Assembly: GCA_018222805.1 (NCBI GenBank)
Contig: JAAEZQ010000007.1
Span: 1 to 64,000, forward strand
DNA from: Vibrionaceae bacterium
GTDB lineage: Bacteria; Pseudomonadota; Gammaproteobacteria; Enterobacterales; Vibrionaceae
Length of the DNA: 64,000 bases
Direction of reading: 5' to 3'
The notes below the pieces were generated by a model. That model was given only the letters and a program-made list of their open reading frames with translations. It was not told where the DNA came from and did no database searches. Positions 19,501-26,898 of the stretch are shown one piece after another (position 1 is the stretch's first letter; every line of letters begins with the position of its first letter). The translations under genes were made by a program, and so were the position numbers.

Positions 19501-20588
19501 TCACCAGCTGACAAACGCGCATACAGAGGTACAATTTCTGTACTCTTAAGATTCCGTTTAGAAAGCACATCCGCCGTATCACGGATTTCACGTTCACCAT
19601 TCATGAAGATCAGAATATCGCCCAAACCTTCATCGCACAGTTCATCGACGGCTTCGAAAATACCTTCTAACTGATCACGATCGTTATCGTCATCGCCGCT
19701 TAACGGACGGTAACGCGTTTCTACTGGGTATGTGCGACCAGACACCTCAATGATTGGAGCGTCGTTGAAGTGCTTGGAAAAACGTTCTGGATCGATGGTT
19801 GCCGACGTAATGATGACTTTTAAATCAGGACGACGTGGCAGAAGTTCTTTTAGATAGCCCAAAATAAAATCGATGTTCAGGCTGCGCTCATGCGCTTCAT
19901 CGATAATGATCGTGTCGTATTGATTCAAGAAACGGTCATGCTGAATCTCTGCCAGCAAAATACCGTCCGTCATCAATTTAATCTGGGTGTTTTCTGAGAT
20001 TTGATCGTTAAATCTAACTTTATAACCAACAAATTCACCGAGCTTGGTTTCCATTTCTTCCGCGATACGGCTTGCTACGGAACGTGCAGCAAGACGACGA
20101 GGCTGAGTATGACCAATCAGGCCAAATTTGCCACGGCCAAGCTCTGCGCAAATTTTAGGTATCTGCGTGGTTTTACCCGAACCCGTTTCACCAGCGATAA
20201 TAACCACTTGGTTTTCATCGATCGCTTTTGCAATGTCGTCTTTCTTTTGACTAACAGGCAGGATCGCTGGATATTCGATTTTTGGCTGATAACTACCGCG
20301 TTGCTCGACTTCCATCATTGATTTTGCAATGTCTAAAGCGATTTCATCAAACACTGCATTACGCGAGACGTCTTTCTTAATTTTACTTGCGCCAGAAATA
20401 CGTTTACTTAAACGAAAACGATCACGCATCATGCACTGATTAAGTGCTTTGCGTAGCGAGGCAGCATTGTTCACTTGAGCATGAGGCGCTTGAACTTTCT
20501 TTGCTCCATTTTCTGGCGCAGATTGCGCTTCAGCGGAGGTTTTGTTTGTAGGCTGTGACGAAGTCAAAGCGTTTCCTATTCTTTTCAT
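16596..20588 (-). CDS. hrpA: ATP-dependent RNA helicase HrpA
   Basis: DEAH/RHA-family 3'-to-5' RNA helicase, reported in E. coli to act in mRNA processing and rescue of stalled ribosomes. 1330 residues, typical of HrpA. Motif I GETGSGKT at 133-140, motif Ia TQPRRLAARS, motif II DEAH at 230-233, motif III ITSATI, motif V NVAETSLTVPGI and motif VI QRKGRCGR are all intact, followed by the HA2/OB region and the long HrpA-specific C-terminus. The annotated ATG has a weak ribosome-binding site. A TTG seven codons in (20567) has AGGA 7 nt upstream and starts MTSSQP, nearer the E. coli start. Divergent from azoR, as in E. coli. Confidence 0.96.
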   Translation of the reverse strand: MKRIGNALTSSQPTNKTSAEAQSAPENGAKKVQAPHAQVNNAASLRKALNQCMMRDRFRLSKRISGASKIKKDVSRNAVFDEIALDIAKSMMEVEQRGSYQPKIEYPAILPVSQKKDDIAKAIDENQVVIIAGETGSGKTTQIPKICAELGRGKFGLIGHTQPRRLAARSVASRIAEEMETKLGEFVGYKVRFNDQISENTQIKLMTDGILLAEIQHDRFLNQYDTIIIDEAHERSLNIDFILGYLKELLPRRPDLKVIITSATIDPERFSKHFNDAPIIEVSGRTYPVETRYRPLSGDDDNDRDQLEGIFEAVDELCDEGLGDILIFMNGEREIRDTADVLSKRNLKSTEIVPLYARLSAGEQNKIFQPHAGRRIVLATNVAETSLTVPGIKYVIDPGTARISRYSYRTKVQRLPIEPVSQASANQRKGRCGRVEEGICIRLYSEEDFESRPEFTDPEILRTNLASVILQMTALGLGDIQAFPFVEAPDKRNIQDGVRLLEELGAINSDAKDPKKRLTPTGRQLARLPIDPRLARMVLEAPKYGALKEVMVIAAALSIQDPRERPSDKQQSSDDKHRRFFHEESDFLTFVNVWDYIQKQQKALTGNQFRKQCKQDYLNYLRVREWQDVYFQIHQSMREMEFKLNGEPASYHGVHSAILVGLLSHIGMKDQEKNEYQGARNARFHIFPASGLFKKQPKWIMSAELVETSKLWGRIIAKIQPEWIEPLAKHLIKRSYSEPHWSKKRAAVMAYEKVMLYGVPIVPKRLVNYGNIDASVSREIFIRSALVEGEWETKHAFFKQNRKLLQEVEELEHKSRRRDILVDDDELFDFYDQRVGTEVVSGKHFDSWWKKASKENAEQLNFEKEMLFRGDASHVTDLDYPNFWHQNGLKLKLSYQFEPGDDSDGVTVHLPLPILNQVEQAGFDWQIPGLRHELVVSLIKSLPKTIRKNFVPAPNYADAFLARATPTEAPLLDSLEKELRRMTGVEVLREDWNLEQVPDHLKVTFRAVDHRNRKLKENKDLHELKESLKEKVQETLSKVADDDIEQQGLHTWSFGELPKVYQQKRGGYDVKAYPALVDTKDSVEIKLYETEYEQISAMRAGQRRLILLNVPSPIKYLHANLPNKSKLGLYFNPYGKVLDLIDDCIACGVDKLIEEQGGLVWEPEKFEALKEHVRAELGDTVVEIAKQVETILTTAFNINKKLKGKIDFTMAFALSDIKAQVEGLIFKGFATECGWKRLPDILRYMRAIERRMEKLPIDPNKDRLHMLKIESVTNDYKELLNKIPKGMAIPENVKEVRWMLEELRVSYFAQQLGTPYPVSDKRVKNAIDAC

Positions 20589-20753
20589 TACATAAAACTA
20601 CGCGAATTGTATCACAACAGGGCCAAGACAAGACAACTGAAAGCTTATTCAAATTTTTCGAACAACTTAAGCAAACAAGTCGGGTTTAGAACGTCAGACC
20701 ATTGCTTATAATGCATCACATAGTCGAAAGCACTTATTTAAGGAATAACCATT

Positions 20754-21338
20754 ATGTCTCGTGTACTAGCTCTAAAATCAAGCATCCTTGGCGACAACTC
20801 ACAATCAAATAAATTGGTTGAAGAATTCATCAAGAATGTAGATCAAGACAAACTAACTGTTCGTGACCTAGCTGCGAACCCACTGCCAGTACTCGATCTG
20901 ACTGTAGCGACAGCACTGCGCTCGGCAGGTGACCTTACTCAAGAACAACAGCAAGTTATCGACTTGTCAGACGCACTTATCGAAGAAGTAAAAGCTGCGG
21001 ATACTATAGTGATTGCAGCACCAATGTATAACTTCACTATCCCAACTCAGCTTAAAAATTGGTTTGACTTGATTGCTCGTGCAGGTGTGACATTTAAATA
21101 CACAGAAAATGGCGTTCAAGGCCTGTTTGAAAATAAGAAAGCGATTGTGGTAACAACGCGTGGTGGTATTCACAAAGATACACCAACAGACACCCTCACG
21201 CCTTACCTACGCACCGTACTGGGTTTTGTAGGCATTGCTGACGTGGAGTTTGTTTACGCTGAAGCGCTAAACATGGGTGAAGATGCGGCAGCAAAAGGCA
21301 TCACTGAAGCTCAGAGCCAACTAGCAACGCTAGCGTGA
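20754..21338 (+). CDS. azoR: FMN-dependent NADH-azoreductase
   Basis: Flavodoxin-fold quinone/azo reductase that uses NADH and FMN for two-electron reduction of quinones and azo compounds, a cytosolic detoxification role. 194 residues, as usual for AzoR (formerly AcpD). Visible: N-terminal FMN phosphate loop [30 protein letters not shown] (isoalloxazine-binding P-x-Y-N-F), [11 protein letters not shown], and the C-terminal [23 protein letters not shown] lies 9 nt before the ATG. Next to hrpA, divergent, the same pairing as in E. coli. Confidence 0.95.
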   Translation: MSRVLALKSSILGDNSQSNKLVEEFIKNVDQDKLTVRDLAANPLPVLDLTVATALRSAGDLTQEQQQVIDLSDALIEEVKAADTIVIAAPMYNFTIPTQLKNWFDLIARAGVTFKYTENGVQGLFENKKAIVVTTRGGIHKDTPTDTLTPYLRTVLGFVGIADVEFVYAEALNMGEDAAAKGITEAQSQLATLA

Positions 21339-21362
21339 GCTTGAGTAAATCAGAATAGACAC

Positions 21363-21393
21363 AAAAGGGATGGCCGAAACAGCCATCCCTTTT
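21363..21393 (+). terminator. Intrinsic terminator of azoR
   Basis: A 12-bp stem (21363-21374 with 21382-21393), 7-nt loop, ending in a T run, 24 bp after the azoR stop. Confidence 0.9.
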
Positions 21394-21455
21394 TCTTACT
21401 CACTTTATCTTTTCTAACTCAAAAGTCATTCACTAGAATGCGCGACAATGTTCTG

Positions 21456-21866
21456 TTATGAGCCTTCTGTTGGATTTTCATCTGGCGCCTTCTCTAAGTT
21501 TTCTAATGCGTTCTCGCAGAGTTGCTCTAATACTTCTTCGGCCTCGCGCACCATGCGCTCTACCATTGCATCGAATGCGACATCACTGGGTATCTCGATT
21601 TCCTCTCCCACATTGACTTCTATTGAGTCAACGTAAAGCACTAACCATCCGTCGCCCTCCAAATGCCCCTCTCCGTGAACCACAAAGAAACGTTTGGCGA
21701 ACTCGTCATTGGTACAGTTAGATCCCTCTATTTGAATATTGAATGATGAATCGATGCTCATCTTGCTCATGCCATCAAATTCATCAGACGCATTGCAAAC
21801 GGCTTTCACCTTTGCGCGGTAAACAAATTTTAGCTGGGATAATAATGTTTTAGTTTTAGTTTTCAT
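21456..21866 (-). CDS. Hypothetical acidic protein
   Basis: 136 residues from ATG 21866; in-frame TTG codons upstream could add up to 27 residues. Basic N-terminal 25 residues (MKTKTKTLLSQLKFVYRAKVKAV), then a beta-rich middle (VVHGEGHLEGDGWLVLYVDSIEVNVGEEIEIP) and a helical acidic tail. No membrane segment, no signal peptide, no recognised family. Converges with azoR. Confidence 0.6.
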   Translation of the reverse strand: MKTKTKTLLSQLKFVYRAKVKAVCNASDEFDGMSKMSIDSSFNIQIEGSNCTNDEFAKRFFVVHGEGHLEGDGWLVLYVDSIEVNVGEEIEIPSDVAFDAMVERMVREAEEVLEQLCENALENLEKAPDENPTEGS

Positions 21867-22215
21867 CTCACTGAGAATGGATGATATTTTACGAGGAGAC
21901 AAATCCGACCTTTTGATTTTGTATGCGCTGGAAACAAAATGACCCAACGACCATCAACGGGGTTAATGAAGCATTGCTGGATCCATTTCATGCATTTTCA
22001 ATAAAATTGGTTGATAAAAAAGCAATCGTTCGTTAATTACGACTTTACACTTATGTTCTTTCTATGTGGGCCGTTACAATGTGAAATGTTGTCATATACG
22101 TGACAGAATAAATCTTATGCTTTGATAGATTGGTATCATATTTCGTTGAAATAGAATGAATTACCTAACGAGTTGTGCCAGTTATGTCGCTAGCCCTAAC
22201 GATGACGAATAAAAA

Positions 22216-22560
22216 GTGAAAGTATCAGAACTCATTGCCATCCTTAATAATTTGCCGGCCAACACTGACCCAGATATTGTTATGGGAGAAGAGTGGCTAC
22301 CGGAAAGGTTGGTGGAAACACAACTCGATGGCAATCTGTTATTTTTGAACTTCGACAATGCGCCCGAAGAGTGTCAGGGAGAAGAAGGTCGAGGTTTCGT
22401 AGACCATGAAATTGACTTAATTCGTACTCGCTTACGACAGGTCCTGGACGAAAACAGCGACAACGCTTCGAAGACAGAAGCGATGCTAGGCTTGTTTCTT
22501 GCGGGTCACGAAATGAGTAGCGCTCAGGTAATAGAAATATTAGAAGAATCAGACAAATAA
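22216..22560 (+). CDS. Hypothetical small acidic protein upstream of a PhoD-like phosphatase
   Basis: 114 residues from GTG with only a weak ribosome-binding site. Strongly acidic, soluble, opening with MKVSELIAILNNLPANTDPDIVMGEEW, a pattern seen in small conserved proteins with a phosphatase- or chaperone-independent fold; I do not recognise a named family. It ends 9 bp before the metallophosphatase start, whose AAGGA overlaps this stop, so the two are probably co-transcribed and translationally linked. Confidence 0.65.
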   Translation: MKVSELIAILNNLPANTDPDIVMGEEWLPERLVETQLDGNLLFLNFDNAPEECQGEEGRGFVDHEIDLIRTRLRQVLDENSDNASKTEAMLGLFLAGHEMSSAQVIEILEESDK

Positions 22561-22569
22561 GGAACCAGT

Positions 22570-24510
22570 TTGGCTGTATCATTAGACAAAACCCAGCATC
22601 CTCACCTTCCTCTTATTATTGCGGGCCCTATTCTCCGCAAAGTGACCGCATCAGAAGTGAATATTTGGCTGGTCACTACCAAACCATTAGAAGGGCTCAT
22701 TGAAATCAACGATGCAAACTCTGCTATTTTGTATCACTCTGAGGACTTTGAGAAACTCACTCAACTTCAGGTTGGTCAACGAGCTTGGGTCTGTTTACTG
22801 TCATTAAAAGCCGATTTTCCTACTCATCAGCCACTTCGATATCAACTCCACACGCAAGATGGTCTGCTGACAGAGCTGTTGCCTCATTTAAGTTATGAGC
22901 ATGATAAGCACATGCAGAGGGGAATTGAATTTTTAATCAGTGAAAAAGCCGATTATGTCCTTCATGGTTCGTGCCGTAACCCACAGCATTTTAGTGACGA
23001 TGCCTTAGTTGCCGCAGATGCAAAAGTGGCACAGCAAAGCGTAGAGTCTCGTCCAGACATGCTGATCATGAGCGGAGATCAAGTTTATGTCGATCACGTA
23101 GCCGGGCCAACGTTAGATGCGATTGAGCAAATAATCGAGTTACTGGGCTTGCCAGATGAACAGTTTCAAGACGCCCCCATTACAGACACTAAAGCGCTGT
23201 ATCAACACGCTGCATGTTTTTATGGACGCGACCAGTTGCTGCCGCATTACGTCGATGACGGCAGCCTGCTAAGTCAGTTTTTCCCTCACCGTGGCACCCC
23301 TATTTTCAGCTCCAAAGAGTGTGAAAATCACCTGATCAGTTTTGCAGAATGTTTTGCGATGTACTTATTGACTTGGTCGCCGACGCTATGGGAACTCGTC
23401 AAGCGTGACCGCTTACTAGACAATCAATTCAATGTCGGAGGCTGTGCGCTCTCGCCCAACTGGCAACAAAAATGGCGTGAGGAAAAATCGCAAATAGATA
23501 AGTTCGTAAGCGGTTTGGATCGTGTTCAACGCCTACTTGCTCATCTTCCGACTTACATGATATTTGATGATCATGATGTGACGGATGACTGGAACTTAAC
23601 CATTGGTTGGGAGCAAGCTGCGTATTCCAACCTATTTGCGAAACGAATAATCGGTAATAGCCTCATTGCCTATTGGTTTTGTCAGGGCTGGGGAAACGCA
23701 CCAGAAAAGTTCGATGACCCGTTTATGGCTCACATAAAAGACTTTCTTGAACAAGGCTCTGCTGACGCTCAAGATAACTTGATTCAGTATCTCTATCGCT
23801 TCGAGAATTGGCATTACACCATTCCAACCTCCCCCAAAGTCGTGGTTTTAGATACTCGAACGCGTCGCTGGCGTTCGGAATCTAAAATGAATAAGCCTTC
23901 TGGCTTGATGGATTGGGAAGCCTTGATTGAATTTCATCAAGAATTAGTCCATGAAGATAAAGTGATCATTGTTTCGGCTGCGCCGATGTTTGGCGTGAAG
24001 TTTATTGAATCGCTCCAACGTGTCTTTACCATGTTTGGCAAGCCATTACTGGTCGATGCCGAAAACTGGATGGCACATCCTGGCAGTGCGAACACACTCG
24101 TCAGTATTTTTACTCATACTAAAACACCCACTAACTTTGTCATTTTGTCAGGCGATGTCCACTACTCTTTTGCCTACGACATCAAATTACGTTTTCGAAA
24201 AAGCAGCCCTAACATCTATCAAATCACCTGCAGCGGTATTAAGAATCAATTTCCGACACGGTTACTCACGATCTGTGATGCACTGGATAGAATGCTCTAC
24301 AGCCCTCGCTCGCCACTAAACTGGCTCACCAAACGTAAGCGACTCAAAATTTATAAGCGTGCGCCAAGTAGCCATAACTTCTACCGTTTGGTTAACCATA
24401 GTGCGATCGGAGAGTTACATCTCGATGATGAAGGCAAGCCTAGCCAAATCAGTATACTTACGGGAGATAACCAAGAAGTTCATTTCCCACCAACGAAAAT
24501 AGAAACGTGA
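22570..24510 (+). CDS. PhoD-like metallophosphatase, apparently cytoplasmic
   Basis: 646-residue protein of the PhoD-like calcineurin superfamily. An N-terminal beta domain (about 15-110) precedes the catalytic core: GSCR (133-136), metal-binding SGDQVYVD (168-175), FDDHDVTDDWN (332-342) and LSGDVHYSFAYD near 525-536. Unlike classical PhoD it has no Tat or Sec signal, so a cytoplasmic role on an unknown phosphoester is inferred. Start is TTG with AAGGA 6 nt upstream. Paired with the small acidic gene just upstream. Confidence 0.85.
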   Translation: MAVSLDKTQHPHLPLIIAGPILRKVTASEVNIWLVTTKPLEGLIEINDANSAILYHSEDFEKLTQLQVGQRAWVCLLSLKADFPTHQPLRYQLHTQDGLLTELLPHLSYEHDKHMQRGIEFLISEKADYVLHGSCRNPQHFSDDALVAADAKVAQQSVESRPDMLIMSGDQVYVDHVAGPTLDAIEQIIELLGLPDEQFQDAPITDTKALYQHAACFYGRDQLLPHYVDDGSLLSQFFPHRGTPIFSSKECENHLISFAECFAMYLLTWSPTLWELVKRDRLLDNQFNVGGCALSPNWQQKWREEKSQIDKFVSGLDRVQRLLAHLPTYMIFDDHDVTDDWNLTIGWEQAAYSNLFAKRIIGNSLIAYWFCQGWGNAPEKFDDPFMAHIKDFLEQGSADAQDNLIQYLYRFENWHYTIPTSPKVVVLDTRTRRWRSESKMNKPSGLMDWEALIEFHQELVHEDKVIIVSAAPMFGVKFIESLQRVFTMFGKPLLVDAENWMAHPGSANTLVSIFTHTKTPTNFVILSGDVHYSFAYDIKLRFRKSSPNIYQITCSGIKNQFPTRLLTICDALDRMLYSPRSPLNWLTKRKRLKIYKRAPSSHNFYRLVNHSAIGELHLDDEGKPSQISILTGDNQEVHFPPTKIET

Positions 24511-24672
24511 TGCGCCGTAAGACAATATCCTGTAGTGAAATTGATCACCATGGCTCACAAGCTCGTATCAGAATAGTGTTTTTGTAAAGAGTTCGTAATT
24601 TCAGATACGACCCCTTGAGATTTAAGTCACATATAACCATGTTTAAATGACAGTTACAGTTTGGTGTTCATT

Positions 24673-25113
24673 ATGTTCAATTCTCTTACATCTCTATTTA
24701 AACAGCTTCTCGATGGCGAGGATCTGGCACAGACCAATACTCTGTCTCCCAACATGGCGATTGCATGCTTACTGTGTGAAGTCTCAGGAGCCGACCACCA
24801 AGTGGACGAAAAAGAGCGACAAACAAAACATTCTTTGCTGATGAAGCTTCTTTCGTTAAGTTCGGAAGAGGCCACACAATTGCTGGAACAGGCAGCGCTA
24901 AAAACAAAGGATGCAACATCTCTGTACGACTTCACTTCTCAATTAAGAGAGTTAACTCAAGAGACGCGTTACAACTTGATAAAGAGCATGTGGGAAGTTG
25001 CGTATTCTGACGGGGAAATTGACCCGCTTGAAGATGCTGTCATCCGTAAGACTGCAGAACTTCTCTACGTTGACCACAGAGACTTTATCCGCGCCAAACT
25101 ACAGTCGCAGTAG
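24673..25113 (+). CDS. TerB-like (tellurite resistance/DnaJ-associated) helical protein
   Basis: 146-residue all-helical protein of the TerB-like superfamily, with the two acidic repeat motifs ACLLCEVSGADHQVDEKE and MWEVAYSDGEIDPLEDAVIRK that place metal-binding Asp/Glu on paired helices. Start at ATG 24673 (MFNSLTSLF); a TTG 12 nt upstream is open. There is no ter operon nearby, so tellurite resistance is not implied; this stand-alone form is common in Vibrio with unknown function. Confidence 0.85.
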   Translation: MFNSLTSLFKQLLDGEDLAQTNTLSPNMAIACLLCEVSGADHQVDEKERQTKHSLLMKLLSLSSEEATQLLEQAALKTKDATSLYDFTSQLRELTQETRYNLIKSMWEVAYSDGEIDPLEDAVIRKTAELLYVDHRDFIRAKLQSQ

Positions 25114-25140
25114 AGAAATCATCGGTTCTGCGCCCAATAA

Positions 25141-25167
25141 AAAACGCGCTGTAAAGAAGCGCGTTTT
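25141..25167 (+). terminator. Intrinsic terminator of the TerB-like gene
   Basis: A 10-bp stem AAAACGCGCT/AGCGCGTTTT (25141-25150, 25158-25167) with 7-nt loop and T tail, 28 bp after the stop. Confidence 0.85.
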
Positions 25168-25296
25168 TATTATTTAAAAGCCAACATGTTGTTATTAATA
25201 CTGGTCAAGATTTGAATTTGTTTGACAAAGTGTAAATTAAATTCATTCCATGACAGAAAAACACAAGTTGAATTAAAAATTCATTACAAACCTACA

Positions 25297-25827
25297 CTAA
25301 AGCATTGTCAGTGCAAGTTTGGCTAGGTTATAAGCATCTACATAGCCAGAGTGTTGACGGCCTTCCCAGTCAATCCCTTTCGCTTCTTGAGCGGCTCTGT
25401 GGCCAATACGCTTATCTTTAAGGCGGTTTTGAATACGGTAAAGTGTCGCTAGGTTAATGAACTCGGTAAATGGCGCTTCAATTCCCTTTTGTTTGCACTC
25501 ATCAAGTAAAATCGTGTCATCTCGCCCCCAGGAGGCGTAAATTTTGTTGCGGCCGCCGAAGTTCTTAACCATAGACTTCAACACTTCTTCAAGTGGTCGA
25601 CCCTGCTTCTCTATTTTACGTGGGGTAATACCCGTTAACTCTGCGCAGAACAAAGAGACTTCATCGTGTTCAGGCTTAACGTAGTACTGAGCACGTTTAA
25701 CGATCTCACCTTTGGACAAATCTATTTCAGCCAACCCGACTTCGATGATCTCGCCAGTACGGCCAACGCCATTTTCGTTCCAGCAACACATTTCTAAATC
25801 GAAGCAGACGATACGGTTATGGTTCAT
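25297..25827 (-). CDS. DEDDh 3'-5' exonuclease family protein
   Basis: 176-residue single-domain exonuclease of the DnaQ/ERI-1 (KapD-like) group. Catalytic residues are Asp10 and Glu12 in FDLEMCCW, Asp103 in SWGRDDTIL, and His159/Asp164 in HSGYVDAYNLAKL. This pattern predicts metal-dependent 3'-to-5' trimming of RNA or DNA. No polymerase or helicase domain attached. Monocistronic, divergent from the Hsp70 module across a 438-bp gap. Confidence 0.88.
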   Translation of the reverse strand: MNHNRIVCFDLEMCCWNENGVGRTGEIIEVGLAEIDLSKGEIVKRAQYYVKPEHDEVSLFCAELTGITPRKIEKQGRPLEEVLKSMVKNFGGRNKIYASWGRDDTILLDECKQKGIEAPFTEFINLATLYRIQNRLKDKRIGHRAAQEAKGIDWEGRQHSGYVDAYNLAKLALTML

Positions 25828-26265
25828 AGTTTGTCTTGATTCCTAGCATAGATTTTAAAGCGAGAGATTCTACCTCAATGCCATGTAAAACTCGAATTCG
25901 CTTGCCGATTTAATCACCACTTGCACTACGTTAACGCTATTTTGTAACGTGATAACTCTGATAGGTTCATATAATGACGTAGAAAGACGCAATATATAAG
26001 GCCGACGAAAACCGAGACAAGGTGTCATTAATTGCGGAAATATCGTGCTACCAACAAGCAATGGTCTTTAAAGCATGTTCCAATCGTTGGTTTTTCGCGC
26101 TAATCGTGCGGTAAATTTACGAATTATTACAGCGTTAAGCCTTGAATATGCTAACATCCGACATCATTTTAGTGTCTAAACTTGGTGCAAGATCGCAAAA
26201 ACGATCATTTTAATAAACACATTGAGCCTATGCACCAATGAATCAATAGAAAGAGAAAAAACGTC
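25828..26265. other. Intergenic region between exonuclease and Hsp70 module
   Basis: 438 bp that should hold two divergent promoters. CTTGAA at 26141-26146 followed 11 bp later by CCGACAT loosely resembles a heat-shock (sigma-32) promoter upstream of the DUF2760 gene, but the match is weak. No gene, repeat or terminator was seen. Confidence 0.4.
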
Positions 26266-26898
26266 ATGAACATTGATTTGAACCTAATTCCTCAAACGTT
26301 CGATATGCTTCACGCTGGTCTTGCTGCTTCGAGCGTATTGCTTTTGCTGGTTGCTGTATCACGTAAATCGAAAGTGATTGAGAAAGTGGTAGAAAAGCCG
26401 GTTGAGAAAATCGTCGAGGTTGAAAAACCTGTCGAGAAGATCGTAGAAGTTGAAAAAGTGGTTGAAGTAGAGAAAGTGGTTGAAAAGGTGGTTGAAGTTG
26501 AATCAAAACTGGCAACAGCTTCTACTGACTCTGCAATGCAATTGCTATCTATTATGCAGCAAGAAGCTCGCCTAATTGACTTCCTACAAGAAGACTTAAC
26601 TTCTTTCTCAGATGAAGAAGTTGGCGCGGCCGCTCGCGTTATCCACACTGGTGGTAAAAAAGTATTAAGCGATTACGTAACGCTTGCACACGTACGTAAC
26701 GAAGACGAAGAAACCCGCATTACGGTTGAAGAAAACTTTAACCCACAAGAAATTCGCCTAACTGGCAATGTTACAGGCAGTGCGCCATTCCACGGAACCC
26801 TGGTTCACAAGGGCTGGAAGGCTACATCAATGAACTTGCCTAAACTGGCTGAAAATTACGATGCATCAGTTATCGCTCCGGCCGAGGTTGAGCTGTAA
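26266..26898 (+). CDS. DUF2760 protein, membrane-anchored with a VEK-repeat stalk
   Basis: 210 residues: a hydrophobic segment at about 14-31, a 40-residue low-complexity stalk at 39-79 built from VEK/VEKIV/VEVEK repeats (likely coiled coil), and a C-terminal DUF2760 domain (about 85-210, with GSAPFHGTLVHKGWKA). Predicted to tether the domain to the inner membrane. First gene of a three-gene set; its stop overlaps the next ATG by one base (TAATG), implying coupled translation with the Hsp70 that follows. Function unknown. Confidence 0.88.
   Translation: MNIDLNLIPQTFDMLHAGLAASSVLLLLVAVSRKSKVIEKVVEKPVEKIVEVEKPVEKIVEVEKVVEVEKVVEKVVEVESKLATASTDSAMQLLSIMQQEARLIDFLQEDLTSFSDEEVGAAARVIHTGGKKVLSDYVTLAHVRNEDEETRITVEENFNPQEIRLTGNVTGSAPFHGTLVHKGWKATSMNLPKLAENYDASVIAPAEVEL
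26386..26508 (+). repeat. Tandem degenerate VEK-coding repeat
   Basis: Imperfect short repeats of GTTGAGAAA/GTGGTTGAA-type units encode the stalk of the DUF2760 protein. Such repeats can expand or contract by slippage, so stalk length may vary among strains. Confidence 0.7.

Noticed and set aside
24673..25113. Tellurite-resistance operon suggested by the TerB-like protein
   Set aside because: No terA, terC, terD or related gene nearby; stand-alone TerB-like proteins are common.
26266..26648. Ser/Thr-rich antisense ORF opposite the VEK repeat
   Set aside because: It is the mirror of the low-complexity repeat in the DUF2760 gene, not an independent gene.
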